From: Qipengyuania qiaonensis
Lineage (GTDB): Bacteria; Pseudomonadota; Alphaproteobacteria; Sphingomonadales; Sphingomonadaceae
Length of the DNA: 46,173 nucleotides
Direction of reading: 5' to 3'
NCBI RefSeq assembly: GCF_019711515.1
Contig: NZ_JAIGNO010000016.1
Coordinates: 1-46,173 of the forward strand
Below, one piece after another: positions 36,273-44,979 of the stretch. The notes under the pieces are model-generated. The model was not told where the DNA came from and did not search any database. It saw only the letters and a list, made by a program, of their open reading frames with translations. A program made the position numbers and the translations under genes. Numbering within the stretch: position 1 is the first letter of the stretch; each line of letters begins with the position of its first letter.

Positions 36273-37958
36273 ATGCGGAGGTCCGAGCCCAGTTTCGAAA
36301 CCATGAATCGCGCACAAACAAATCCCGCTCGCAGTATCGGGTTTCGCCTGGCGCTCAGGCTAATGGTGCACTTCGATGCGTTGCTAGTCGACCCCAGGCG
36401 CTATTTCCGAGCTGCTTGGTCAAGGGTGACGGGCAAGAGACTGCGGGCCCGCCTCCTGCTCGCACCATTGCTCGGCGGATCGCGGTGGGCCTATGCATTG
36501 TGGCTTTCGCGAGGAAACGATAGCGCGGATGCGCGTCCTCGCCGATTGGAGAATGCCCCTTCGATAATGGCGTTGGTTCAAGTCGGCGCCGATATAGAAA
36601 GGACATTATCAAGCCTCGCCTCCGAGAATATTCCTGCCAAGAAGATCCAGGGGCTTCAAACAGCCGATCTTGCGCGATTGAGCAGAAATGATCCCGACGC
36701 GTGGATCCTGCCCATAACGAGTGGCGATATACTCGCACCCGGGGCCGGCGCGCTGTACCGCGAGGCCGCCGCCGCCGCACCGGCCGGCACTCTCGTAATC
36801 TACGCGGATGACGATATCATCGATACTCGTATGCGTCGCAGCACTCCGCATCTGAAGCCCGATTGGAACAGCGAGTTGTTCCGCCACTTCGATTATCTGA
36901 CGGGTGCGGCAATCCTCAGGCTAAGTCAGGACAGCTTCGACGATCTAACGGACGACGGATGGCCACAACAGCTTGTTTCTCGAACAGTACGACGAAGCGA
37001 AGCAAACAACAGCTGCGTCATCCACCTGCACCAGATCCTGCATCATCGCCGCACCCGCTTTGCTCCAAAGCTGCCGTTTCCCCCTACAATGTTGGCCGAA
37101 GCGCGCGCAGACCTGCCGTCCATCAGTATTCTCGTGCCGACCCGCAACGGACTCAATCTGCTGCGCAACTGCCTTGATGGGCTGGCCCGGACCGAATATC
37201 CCGGACCACTGGAAGTTATCGTCATCGACAATGGCAGCGACGATACTGCAACACTCGAGTTCCTCGCCAGCCTGGACCCAAAATTTGCGCAGGTTTTGCG
37301 CGATGATGGACCGTTCAACTTCGCCGCCCTCAACAATCGTGCCGCGGATACGGCTTCAGGTGAGTTGCTGTGCTTCCTGAACAACGACATCGAAATGGTC
37401 GATCCCGCCTGGCTGACCACGATGTGCGAGCAGGCCTTGCGGGCAGAGGTCGGTGCGGTAGGTGCGCGGCTGCTTTATCCCGATGGTCGTATTCAGCATG
37501 CGGGGGTCGTCATGGGAGTGGGCGGAGGCGCTGCGCACGCACACCGGCTGCTCAGTCCGACTGAACCGGGCTATTTCGACCGGCATTCCTTACCGCAGTT
37601 CGTTTCAGCCGTGACCGCGGCCTGCCTGGTAGTTCAGCGACATAAATTCTTGGCCGTCGGTGGTTTCGACGCCGATCACTTTGCCGTTTCCTTCAACGAT
37701 GTGGATTTATGTCTACGTCTTGGCAGCAAGGGTTGGCACACTCTTTATGAGCCGCGAGCCACACTTGTGCACCACGAATCCGTCACGCGCGGTTTCGATC
37801 GCGATCCGGCCGGCTCCGCACGCCTGGCTCGGGAACTGACAGCTTTGCAAAAACGCTGGGGTCCGTTTCATCTCGATAAAGGCCCGAATCGCTCGGCAGA
37901 TCCGTTTCATCACCCTTGCCTCAGCCCGTTCAGCGAACAATTCGTGCTGGAACTCTAG
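36273..37958 (+). CDS. family-2 glycosyltransferase with degenerate second GT domain
   Basis: 561 residues from ATG 36273, or 551 from ATG 36303; neither start has a well-placed ribosome site. The C-terminal half is a clear GT2 domain: ISILVPTRNGLNLLRNCL (about 287-304), VIDNGSDD, NFAALNNRAAD, the DxD-type LLCFLNNDIEMVDPAWL, and VSAVTAACLVVQRHKF / FNDVDLCLRL. This is the WbbL-like O-antigen rhamnosyltransferase layout. The N-terminal half matches the first GT domain of such tandem enzymes (DILAPGAGALYREA, YADDDIID, PHLKPDWNSELF). Its acidic metal motif is eroded, so it is probably not catalytic. With rml genes next door, rhamnosyl transfer is a reasonable inference. Confidence 0.85.
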   Translation: MRRSEPSFETMNRAQTNPARSIGFRLALRLMVHFDALLVDPRRYFRAAWSRVTGKRLRARLLLAPLLGGSRWAYALWLSRGNDSADARPRRLENAPSIMALVQVGADIERTLSSLASENIPAKKIQGLQTADLARLSRNDPDAWILPITSGDILAPGAGALYREAAAAAPAGTLVIYADDDIIDTRMRRSTPHLKPDWNSELFRHFDYLTGAAILRLSQDSFDDLTDDGWPQQLVSRTVRRSEANNSCVIHLHQILHHRRTRFAPKLPFPPTMLAEARADLPSISILVPTRNGLNLLRNCLDGLARTEYPGPLEVIVIDNGSDDTATLEFLASLDPKFAQVLRDDGPFNFAALNNRAADTASGELLCFLNNDIEMVDPAWLTTMCEQALRAEVGAVGARLLYPDGRIQHAGVVMGVGGGAAHAHRLLSPTEPGYFDRHSLPQFVSAVTAACLVVQRHKFLAVGGFDADHFAVSFNDVDLCLRLGSKGWHTLYEPRATLVHHESVTRGFDRDPAGSARLARELTALQKRWGPFHLDKGPNRSADPFHHPCLSPFSEQFVLEL

Positions 37959-37967
37959 AGACATCCG

Positions 37968-38783
37968 ATGACCAGCGATACACTCATGCCCGCCGTGCCT
38001 GCACGACGTCTCCGCCTGGACGATGTGACGATGTGTGCCGTCAGTTCATCCAATGTCGAGGCCACGATCCGTGCGCTGGAAACCAGCCTTGTCTATATCG
38101 ACGTGGCCGAGGCCATATTCTTCACCGATGCCGACCTGACCGAGGCCGGGATATTCCCTTCCGACCGAATCCGCGTGGTTCGCATCGAGAAGCTTTCGTC
38201 TGCCGAGGCGTATTCACGCTTCGTCATCAGCCGGCTGGCCGACTATGTACATACAAGCCACTGCCTAATCGTGCAGTGGGATAGCCATGTTATCGATCCG
38301 GCGCGCTGGCGGCCCGATTTTCTCGACTACGATTATGTCGGAGCCAGCTGGCCGCAATTCCAAGATGGGCATGATGTCGGGAATGGTGGGTTCTCTCTGC
38401 GCAGTCGGCGCTTGATGGATGCCTGCCGCCTGCCGGATTTCAATTCCCACCATCCGGAAGACGTAGCGATCTGCCGGACCAATCGTTCCATGCTTGACAG
38501 GCTCGGGTTGCGCTTTGCACCGGTTGAACTTGCCGACGCATTTTCTGCCGAACGAGCGGGCGATCCCAAGGAAAGCTTCGGCTACCACGGCGTTTTCCTG
38601 ATGCCCGAGGTACTGGGAGCCGATCGCTTCTGGGAAATTTATGGAACGCTCGATGAGTACACGAGTTTGCGGCGCGATTTCGGCATCTTGCTGGCTTCGC
38701 TGCGGAAAGGACCGCGACCATTTTTCCGGTCGCTCAAGATGATCTGCGATCAATTCAACTGGCGGAGACTATATCGTTCGTGA
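37968..38783 (+). CDS. DUF5672-family protein (putative glycosyltransferase)
   Basis: 271 residues starting 9 bases after the preceding glycosyltransferase. The sequence follows DUF5672: TMCAVSSSNVEATIRALETS at the start, VQWDSHVIDPARW near residue 103, YDYVGASWPQF, GNGGFSLRSRRLMDA and HPEDVAICRTNR. These resemble GT-A active-site surroundings (a QWDS acidic motif and a GGFSLR acceptor loop), so a sugar-transferase role is likely but unproven. There is no membrane segment. A 271-base gap separates it from the export genes. Confidence 0.8.
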   Translation: MTSDTLMPAVPARRLRLDDVTMCAVSSSNVEATIRALETSLVYIDVAEAIFFTDADLTEAGIFPSDRIRVVRIEKLSSAEAYSRFVISRLADYVHTSHCLIVQWDSHVIDPARWRPDFLDYDYVGASWPQFQDGHDVGNGGFSLRSRRLMDACRLPDFNSHHPEDVAICRTNRSMLDRLGLRFAPVELADAFSAERAGDPKESFGYHGVFLMPEVLGADRFWEIYGTLDEYTSLRRDFGILLASLRKGPRPFFRSLKMICDQFNWRRLYRS

Positions 38784-39054
38784 TCGGGGGCATCCCGAAC
38801 ACCCGTCGAACAGAACTTGGCGTTACTGGATGTTGTAGACGCAAGCACGCCTCTGGAGAGGGGCGATCACTTGGGCAACCTGACAGATTGCGTTGAAAGA
38901 GCGAGAAAATCCTTGCGATGATGTCAATAGGGGAGCCAGATCGAATTTCCTTGGGCATTCCGTCCGATTGCTGCTACAGGCGCCGCTCCCGCGCGCACTT
39001 GGCTACCCTTTACCACTGACGCGGTTTGATTCTTACCTGAACACAAAACTGATT
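38784..39054. other. 271-base gap between DUF5672 gene and capsule export genes
   Basis: I see no gene with support here. An in-frame ATG upstream (38893) would extend the KpsE-type protein by 54 residues of unlikely composition. The gap probably holds a promoter for the kpsE-kpsM-kpsT run, but no convincing -35/-10 pair or terminator was found. Confidence 0.4.
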
Positions 39055-40218
39055 ATGCATCACGACAAAGAATTGCAGCGTCATATCGAAGCGACGGGCA
39101 CCGAAAACAAACTTGTCGCATTGATCAAGCGATGGCGCTGGTTCACGCTGGTTGTGGTTCTTCCCTCCCTGCTGGCCACTCTCTATTATGGCTTCATTGC
39201 TGCCGACATCTACGTTTCGGAGTCGCGTTTCGTCATCAAGGCGCCGGACGGTCAAGGTGGCGGTGGATCGCCTCTCACTTCTCTATTGCAGAGCACTGGA
39301 TTGGGTAGCGGAGAGGAGCAGGCCAGCGAAATCCTCGGATACGTGCAGTCTCGCGATGCACTCGCCGACCTTTCGGAACGAGTTGATGTCCGTGCCGTGT
39401 TCGGCTCTGCGCATGCCGATTTCGTTAGCCGCTTCCCGCTCATCTTTCAGGGCGATTCATTCGAGCACCTCTACAAATACTACAATTCGATGGTATCGAC
39501 ATCTCCAGATCCCGATACAGGACTGACTATTCTGGAAGTGAAAGCCTATACACCTGAAGAGGCGCAATCGCTGAATTTGGGTCTCCTCAACCTGAGCGAA
39601 GATCTGGTCAATCGCCTCAATCGGAGGGTCAACTCGCAGGCGATCACGGAGGCCGAAAATCGGGTAGCGGCGGCGCAGCAGCGCGTCCGAGATGCTCGCA
39701 TACAGCTTGGAGCATATCGCAACAGTTCCGAAATCCTCGACCCACAGCAGCAGGGTATGGGCGTCTTGGCAGTCTCCAACGAACTTATCTCCAGGGAAGC
39801 TGCACTGCGGGCGCAATTGAGTGAGATGCGCCGGACAGCCCCCAACCATCCATCGATTCCAGCGTTACAGGAACGGATCGCATCCCTTTCGCAGCAGATC
39901 GCCTCACAGACAGGGCGTGCGGTCGGGACACCTGACGGCCTTGCTTCCAAACTCACCGAGTACGAAAACCTTCTGGTCGAGCAGGAATTCGCCACCCAGG
40001 TGCTTACGGCTGCCAACGCTTCACTTGAACAGGCCCGCGCGGAAGCTCTGCAACAGCAGTATTATTTAGAGAGAGTTGTGGAACCAAACCTTCCGGACGC
40101 TGCAATTCTTCCCAATCGGTTGAAGAGCATACTGGGGGTCGTCCTCGCCAGCCTTTGCATCTATCTGATCGGTTGGATGCTAGCGGTCGGCGTTCGTGAG
40201 CATGCACCCGAAGACTGA
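39055..40218 (+). CDS. kpsE: capsule export inner-membrane protein (KpsE/CtrB/BexC type)
   Basis: 387 residues from ATG 39055, though the ribosome site is weak. The protein has one membrane helix near each end (WFTLVVVLPSLLATLYYGFIA, about 26-46; VVLASLCIYLIGWMLAVGV, about 360-378). The large periplasmic middle has the polysaccharide co-polymerase beginning YVSESRFVIKAPDG and a long coiled coil (about 190-330, rich in Gln, Glu, Arg). This is the adaptor that bridges the ABC transporter to the outer-membrane exporter. It is followed after 3 bases by kpsM. Confidence 0.88.
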   Translation: MHHDKELQRHIEATGTENKLVALIKRWRWFTLVVVLPSLLATLYYGFIAADIYVSESRFVIKAPDGQGGGGSPLTSLLQSTGLGSGEEQASEILGYVQSRDALADLSERVDVRAVFGSAHADFVSRFPLIFQGDSFEHLYKYYNSMVSTSPDPDTGLTILEVKAYTPEEAQSLNLGLLNLSEDLVNRLNRRVNSQAITEAENRVAAAQQRVRDARIQLGAYRNSSEILDPQQQGMGVLAVSNELISREAALRAQLSEMRRTAPNHPSIPALQERIASLSQQIASQTGRAVGTPDGLASKLTEYENLLVEQEFATQVLTAANASLEQARAEALQQQYYLERVVEPNLPDAAILPNRLKSILGVVLASLCIYLIGWMLAVGVREHAPED

Positions 40219-40221
40219 ACT

Positions 40222-41004
40222 ATGACGCAGTTCTCAAAAGGTTTGCGAGTTCAATTGCGGGTGATGCAGGCACTCATGATCCGCGAGCTTGTGACACGCT
40301 TTGGTCGCGAGAACATCGGCTTTTTGTGGATCATGGTCGAACCTCTCCTGTTCGCTGGATTGGTCGGCCTAGTGTGGACGTTCTTGCGAGGACAGGAAAA
40401 GCAAGGAATCGCGGTGGTGGCGTTCGTTGTGAGCGGTTACATACCGCTGACTTTTTTGCGGCACTCTTTCGGTCGATCTGCTAAAATTTTCCAGACTAAC
40501 GGCGCACTGCTTTATCACCGGCAAGTGAAGATTTTGGATTTCATCTTCGTGCGCGTTTCGATCGAGGCGATCGGCGCGATGATGGCCTACATTTTTGCAG
40601 GTGTCGTGCTGTTCTTCTTCGACATGTTCCCGATGCCATACGATGTCACCTCGCTGGTGTCCGGATGGCTGATATACGTTCTTTTCGTCGTGTCGGTCTG
40701 CACGGTGCTAGCGCCACTATCCGAGATGTCGGAAGTGGTCGAAAAGCTCGTGCCCATAAGCGTGTACGTATCAATCCCGTTTTCAGGCGTTTTTAACATG
40801 GCGGCTTGGCTCCCACCGAACGTGCGCGAGGCGCTGATGTGGTCGCCACTTGTCACCGGAATGGAACTGATGCGCTTCGGCCTCTTCGGAGATTTGGTCA
40901 CGCCCTACTACGATATACCCAAGGCGATTGGCATCACCTTAGCTTGCTTGGTGATTGGCCTGACGCTGTCACGCCGAATACGCCGTACGCTCTCCTTGTC
41001 ATGA
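40222..41004 (+). CDS. kpsM: capsule polysaccharide ABC transporter permease (KpsM type)
   Basis: 260 residues with about six membrane helices in the ABC-2 permease arrangement. The N-terminal interface region MIRELVTRFGRENIGFLWIMVEPLLF is characteristic of polysaccharide exporters of the KpsM/CtrC/BexB group. The later segments SVYVSIPFSGVFNMAAWLPP and SPLVTGMELMRFGLFGD are also typical. It forms the membrane channel through which lipid-linked polysaccharide passes. It overlaps kpsT by ATGA. Base composition is lower in GC than in the housekeeping genes to the left. Confidence 0.93.
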   Translation: MTQFSKGLRVQLRVMQALMIRELVTRFGRENIGFLWIMVEPLLFAGLVGLVWTFLRGQEKQGIAVVAFVVSGYIPLTFLRHSFGRSAKIFQTNGALLYHRQVKILDFIFVRVSIEAIGAMMAYIFAGVVLFFFDMFPMPYDVTSLVSGWLIYVLFVVSVCTVLAPLSEMSEVVEKLVPISVYVSIPFSGVFNMAAWLPPNVREALMWSPLVTGMELMRFGLFGDLVTPYYDIPKAIGITLACLVIGLTLSRRIRRTLSLS

Positions 41005-41648
41005 TCACCTGCCACGATCTGCACAAAGAATACCGCACTGGTCATATCACGAAATCGGTGCTGAATGGGGTTGATTTTACAATCAATCCCAATGACCGTA
41101 TTGGCCTGCTAGGCCGGAACGGTGCGGGCAAATCCACACTCATTCGGCTAATTGGCGGCGTGGAGATGCCGACCTCCGGAAAAGTTGTGAGGAAGATGAG
41201 CTGTTCTTGGCCGCTGGGGTTCACTGGTGGCTTTCAGGGCAGTCTCACAGGTTACGATAACGCCCGCTTTATCGCCCGCATTTACGACAAGCCCTACAGC
41301 GAAATGCGGGTCTTTGTGGAGGAGTTTACCGAACTCGGCATACAACTCCACATGCCGGTGAAGCAGTATTCGTCTGGCATGCGTGCAAGGCTAGCTTTTG
41401 CATTATCGCTGGCAATCGAGTTCCAATGTTACCTGATTGACGAAGTGATCATGGTAGGTGACATGAACTTTCGAAAGAAGTGCGAGCGGGCGTTTTTCGA
41501 AGTGCGCAAGGATCGTGCATTGTTGCTCGCGTCGCACAGCGTCAAAACTGTGAAACGGTTTTGCAACCGGGCCATCGTCCTGGATGACGGCATCGCCACA
41601 ATGTATGAAGACGTTGACACAGGAATTTCCGTTTACGAAGCGCTATAA
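41001..41648 (+). CDS. kpsT: capsule polysaccharide ABC transporter ATPase (KpsT type)
   Basis: 215 residues from ATG 41001, overlapping the kpsM stop by 4 bases. Walker A is GRNGAGKST (38-46), the Q-loop GGFQGSLTG, the ABC signature YSSGMRAR near residue 122, Walker B CYLIDEVIMVGD near 145, and the H-loop ASHS. The short form, without a C-terminal carbohydrate-binding domain, is typical of KpsT/CtrD/BexA transporters for capsules. Wzt-type O-antigen exporters are longer. It provides the energy for KpsM. Confidence 0.94.
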   Translation: MITCHDLHKEYRTGHITKSVLNGVDFTINPNDRIGLLGRNGAGKSTLIRLIGGVEMPTSGKVVRKMSCSWPLGFTGGFQGSLTGYDNARFIARIYDKPYSEMRVFVEEFTELGIQLHMPVKQYSSGMRARLAFALSLAIEFQCYLIDEVIMVGDMNFRKKCERAFFEVRKDRALLLASHSVKTVKRFCNRAIVLDDGIATMYEDVDTGISVYEAL

Positions 41649-41722
41649 AAAGGCTCCCGCGCGGACATTTATTGTGTTTCCATTGCCTAATTTTTAGCGA
41701 CCAAAGCAAGAAGGTGTGCTAG

Positions 41723-41752
41723 TTGTTTTTCGTTGAAATGCGCCTGTTATAT
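41723..41752 (+). promoter_or_regulatory. candidate promoter of the 138-residue module protein
   Basis: TTGTTT (41723-41728) and TTATAT (41747-41752) are 18 bases apart in an AT-rich stretch with no gene. The ATG at 41793 lies 40 bases downstream. This would allow expression apart from the export genes. Confidence 0.35.
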
Positions 41753-41792
41753 TGAATCTAAATGTATTTCTCAGCCTAAAGAGATTGTTGCT

Positions 41793-42209
41793 ATGAGTTC
41801 GGAAGTCGAGCAAAACGATCTGGACATTCAACGGGTTCTTCGCGCTGAAATAAGACACCTTAGGATCCGACAAGAGGTCGAGATCGCGCTGATTCATGCA
41901 TACTACGCGATGAAAATGGGCGAGCCTGTCCGCAGCCAAACCACCTTAGAACAGCAGGCCGAACTTCTGGCATCTAGTCCGCTATTTGACGATCAATGGT
42001 ACGAAAAGGCATATCTGCATAATGGGCAGGGCGGTATGGTCGCGACGCAGCACTATATTCGCGCCGGATCGTTTGAAGGACTGAATCCTGGTCCGGATTT
42101 CGACACAATGGCCTATTACTGGGCCAATCCCGACGTTGCGAAGGCCGGCTGGCCAGCCTTGGTGCACTATATTCAGTTCGGAAAGTCCGAAGGTCGTCCG
42201 CTGGAATAA
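41793..42209 (+). CDS. small protein with HY/PDV double-repeat module
   Basis: 138 residues from ATG 41793. The N-terminal 60 residues are charged and helical (EIRHLRIRQEVEIALIHAYYA). Residues 60-136 form a module of two ~37-residue units: LFDDQWY…TQHYIRAG…, then PGPDFDTMAYYWANPDVAKAG, PALVHYIQFGKSEGR. The same module occurs in the 913-residue glycosyltransferase next to it and in the 218-residue protein at 44980. Similar YPDV..AG..P..HY...G..EGR repeats are scattered through alphaproteobacterial polysaccharide genes, but I know no assigned function. No signal or membrane helix is seen, so it is cytoplasmic. It lies 12 bases before the glycosyltransferase gene. Confidence 0.75.
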   Translation: MSSEVEQNDLDIQRVLRAEIRHLRIRQEVEIALIHAYYAMKMGEPVRSQTTLEQQAELLASSPLFDDQWYEKAYLHNGQGGMVATQHYIRAGSFEGLNPGPDFDTMAYYWANPDVAKAGWPALVHYIQFGKSEGRPLE

Positions 42210-42221
42210 CGGAGACTTTTA

Positions 42222-44963
42222 TTGATATTAGATGCTGCGGCGAATCCAGATGGAACCAAATCGAACGACTTGTTTGATTGGTTGCGAAGCCATCATGATG
42301 CACTTTCTCAACACGCCGCGAAAGTGCATGCGCTAGAACTCGATCCTCTGCTCTGGCGCGGTTATGGAGACCGCGTTCTCCCGAGGCTTCAGGCCTTGCT
42401 TGAATCCGGACCAGCGGTCGAACAGGCGGTGGCGGGTTGGGTCTTAGCGCGCTGGGAAGCCTCTCAGCAAAATTACGAAGACGCTTACCGAGCAATTCAA
42501 ATATTTCATGCTCACCCTGAAGGCAGCCATGAATTGAACCATCCAGGGCCTGATCTTTTGGCGATTGAGTTGAGCCTTTCACAAGGCGACGTGCGGAATG
42601 CGCGAACTTTAGTGGAAAAGGGGATATCTAGATTTGGAGAAACGCCGGATTTCATTCTTGCACAATTCCTACTCGCCCAGGCGGAAGGCCGATCAGAGCA
42701 CGGACTATCGAAAGTTCTAGGTGAGTTGCACGCACGTTCTGGACTGGCTTCGATGACGTTGAAGAAGGGAGATGAGCGTCTTTTCGACCGGCTGCAATCC
42801 GAAGCCATGCCGTCAACAACCTTTCAGGCAAGACATCAGCCACTCGTTAGCGTAATTGTGCCGGTCTTCAACTCTTCTGCGGAACTGCCGACCGCACTTC
42901 GGGGACTTCTAGCGCAAAGCTGGAAATCGCTTGAGATTCTCCTGATTGACGATGGATCATCGGACGATAGCGTTGTCATTGCCCGATCTGCTGCGGCGCA
43001 GGACCCGCGTGTTAGGGTAATTGAGGTTGGTCGCAACGAAGGCGCGTATGCCGCGCGCAACTTGGGCTTAGCGGAAGCGAGCGGCGCATTCGTTACGGTT
43101 CACGATGCCGACGACTGGTCTCACCCGCAAAAGATTGAACTTCAGACACGCGCCCTGATGGAAAATCCTACGCTCAAGGCTTCGATTTCGCACTGGGTTC
43201 GCATGAGCAGCGATATGGAAGTTACTCGCTGGCGTATGGAAGAAGGCTGGATCCACCGCAATGTTTCCTCGCTCATGCTACGTGCCGAATTGCGCGAAGA
43301 GTTAGGCTATTGGGATCGCGTGAAAGTAAATGCCGATACCGAATATTACTATCGCATCATGCATGCTTATGGCGGAGGCGCAATCAAGGAGGTCTGCCCT
43401 GGCGTTCCACTGGCCTTCGGTCGAACGTTACGCGGATCATTAACCAATCAGAGTGCGACACATTTACGTAGTCAGTATCACGGAGTTCGGCACGACTACA
43501 TGGAAGCCGCACATGATTGGCATCGGCGATCTTCAGAACCTTCCAGTCTTTTCCTATCACGCATGCCGGTCAGGCGTCCGTTCCGCATACCGCCAGCAAT
43601 AGCCATTGGCGATACCGAGGCTCCGGCTAGTGAGTTCGACCTTATTGTTGCATCGGACTTGATGGACGAAGACTGGTATCTACTGAATAACCCCGAAGCA
43701 ATGCAGGCGAAAATCGGCGGCACGCGACACTATCTAACTTCGGGCGCAGCTGGCAATCGCGATCCAGGTCCGCTGTTTAGCACGAGCGGCTATCGCTTGG
43801 CTCATAATCTCGGACCAACTGAAAACCCACTATTGCATTTCCTGCGCGTCGGGGAAAAAGACGGCGCGCAAAAATTGCCGGCGCTAATAGGAAGGCGGGA
43901 CCGGCACTTTTTAGATCGCAAACGCGTTTTGGTGTTCGCGCACACATCGGGCGCTACACTGTTCGGCGCTGAACGCAGCTTTCTAGATGTTGTTGCCCGA
44001 TTGACGAAAGACGGTTTCGCACCAGTTGTGGTCCTGCCATCTCTGCAAAACCCGGCCTATCTCGAGCAGTTGATGGAAATGGTTGTCATGGTTGAGGTAT
44101 TGCCACAGCTCTGGCGTCATGGATTGCATCCACCACATCCCAAAACTATTGATGCAATTCGCTCGTTGATCCGCAAGCACAATCCTTGCGAAATTCGCGT
44201 CAACACGCTGACTTTAGAAGCACCACTTATCGCAGCTCGCTCCGAGTCCGTGCCATGCACAATGTACGTCCGCGAGCTCCCGGCCGAGGATGCGGCACTG
44301 TGCCGGGCGTTGGGGATGGGCTCCGGCGCACTGCGGCGTAGTCTGCTGGAACAAGTTGACCGTTTCATCGTGCCCTCACAGGTTGTGGCGGACTGGCTGG
44401 AATGCCCAGATCGCTGCACAGTGCGACCCAATGCCGTGGACGAAGAGCTATTCGATCTGCCGTTCACACCAGGACGGATTCTGAAAGTCGGTCTCATCAG
44501 CAGTAACGTAGCCAAGAAGGGGATTGGGGATTTCGTTGCAACAGCAGAGATGATCGCCGCATTAGGCCCCGCAATCCGCTTCTTGCTCATCGGCCCCCAA
44601 ACACCAGACCTGGAACATTTGGGCACACTGCCTCCAAACGTCGACATTAGGGATTATGCTGATAGCCCAGCGGAAGCTATTGCCCAGGTCGACGTAGTGG
44701 CCAGCCTGTCGCATTTCGCTGAAAGTTTCGGCCGTACGGTGGTAGAGGCCATGGCCGCAGGGCGACCGGTAGTATGCTATAATCGAGGTGCTCCACCCTC
44801 GTTGATTGTCAGCGGCAAGACCGGCTTTGTCGCGCCAGCAGGTTCCATTTCAGGCGTTGCAGACGCAATTCTTGCGCTGGACGTAGCGCGGATACATCTT
44901 GGTAAAATGAGCCTTGCAGCACGACAGCGTGCACGTGAGATCCAAATTCAGGCTCTTTCCTAA
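42222..44963 (+). CDS. large bifunctional glycosyltransferase: GT2 + HY/PDV module + GT4
   Basis: 913 residues from TTG 42222 (GGAG seven bases upstream; no ATG fits). Residues 1-200 are helical and repeat-like. A GT2 (GT-A) domain spans about 206-430, with PLVSVIVPVFNSSAELPTAL, LLIDDGSSDDS and the metal motif HDADDW (D295, D297, D298). Residues about 478-556 form the HY/PDV module (LMDEDWY…HYLTSGAAGNRDPGP…LLHFLRVGEKDG). The C-terminal GT4 (GT-B) domain, about 565-913, has VLVFAHTSGATLFGAERSF and the donor-site ESFGRTVVEAMAAGRPVV, with E and E spaced as in GT4. One polypeptide could add two sugars in turn. Donors are unknown. GC is clearly lower than in the left part of the window. Confidence 0.85.
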   Translation: MILDAAANPDGTKSNDLFDWLRSHHDALSQHAAKVHALELDPLLWRGYGDRVLPRLQALLESGPAVEQAVAGWVLARWEASQQNYEDAYRAIQIFHAHPEGSHELNHPGPDLLAIELSLSQGDVRNARTLVEKGISRFGETPDFILAQFLLAQAEGRSEHGLSKVLGELHARSGLASMTLKKGDERLFDRLQSEAMPSTTFQARHQPLVSVIVPVFNSSAELPTALRGLLAQSWKSLEILLIDDGSSDDSVVIARSAAAQDPRVRVIEVGRNEGAYAARNLGLAEASGAFVTVHDADDWSHPQKIELQTRALMENPTLKASISHWVRMSSDMEVTRWRMEEGWIHRNVSSLMLRAELREELGYWDRVKVNADTEYYYRIMHAYGGGAIKEVCPGVPLAFGRTLRGSLTNQSATHLRSQYHGVRHDYMEAAHDWHRRSSEPSSLFLSRMPVRRPFRIPPAIAIGDTEAPASEFDLIVASDLMDEDWYLLNNPEAMQAKIGGTRHYLTSGAAGNRDPGPLFSTSGYRLAHNLGPTENPLLHFLRVGEKDGAQKLPALIGRRDRHFLDRKRVLVFAHTSGATLFGAERSFLDVVARLTKDGFAPVVVLPSLQNPAYLEQLMEMVVMVEVLPQLWRHGLHPPHPKTIDAIRSLIRKHNPCEIRVNTLTLEAPLIAARSESVPCTMYVRELPAEDAALCRALGMGSGALRRSLLEQVDRFIVPSQVVADWLECPDRCTVRPNAVDEELFDLPFTPGRILKVGLISSNVAKKGIGDFVATAEMIAALGPAIRFLLIGPQTPDLEHLGTLPPNVDIRDYADSPAEAIAQVDVVASLSHFAESFGRTVVEAMAAGRPVVCYNRGAPPSLIVSGKTGFVAPAGSISGVADAILALDVARIHLGKMSLAARQRAREIQIQALS

Positions 44964-44979
44964 TCCCGGCAAGGAGCTT

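Noticed and set aside
38893..39054. A 54-codon upstream extension of the KpsE-type protein
   Set aside because: It has no ribosome site, and the family N-terminus with its first membrane helix fits the ATG at 39055.
40806..41000. An upstream extension of kpsT inside kpsM
   Set aside because: KpsT proteins start right at the MITCHDLHKEY-type sequence, and the ATGA overlap with kpsM marks the start at 41001.
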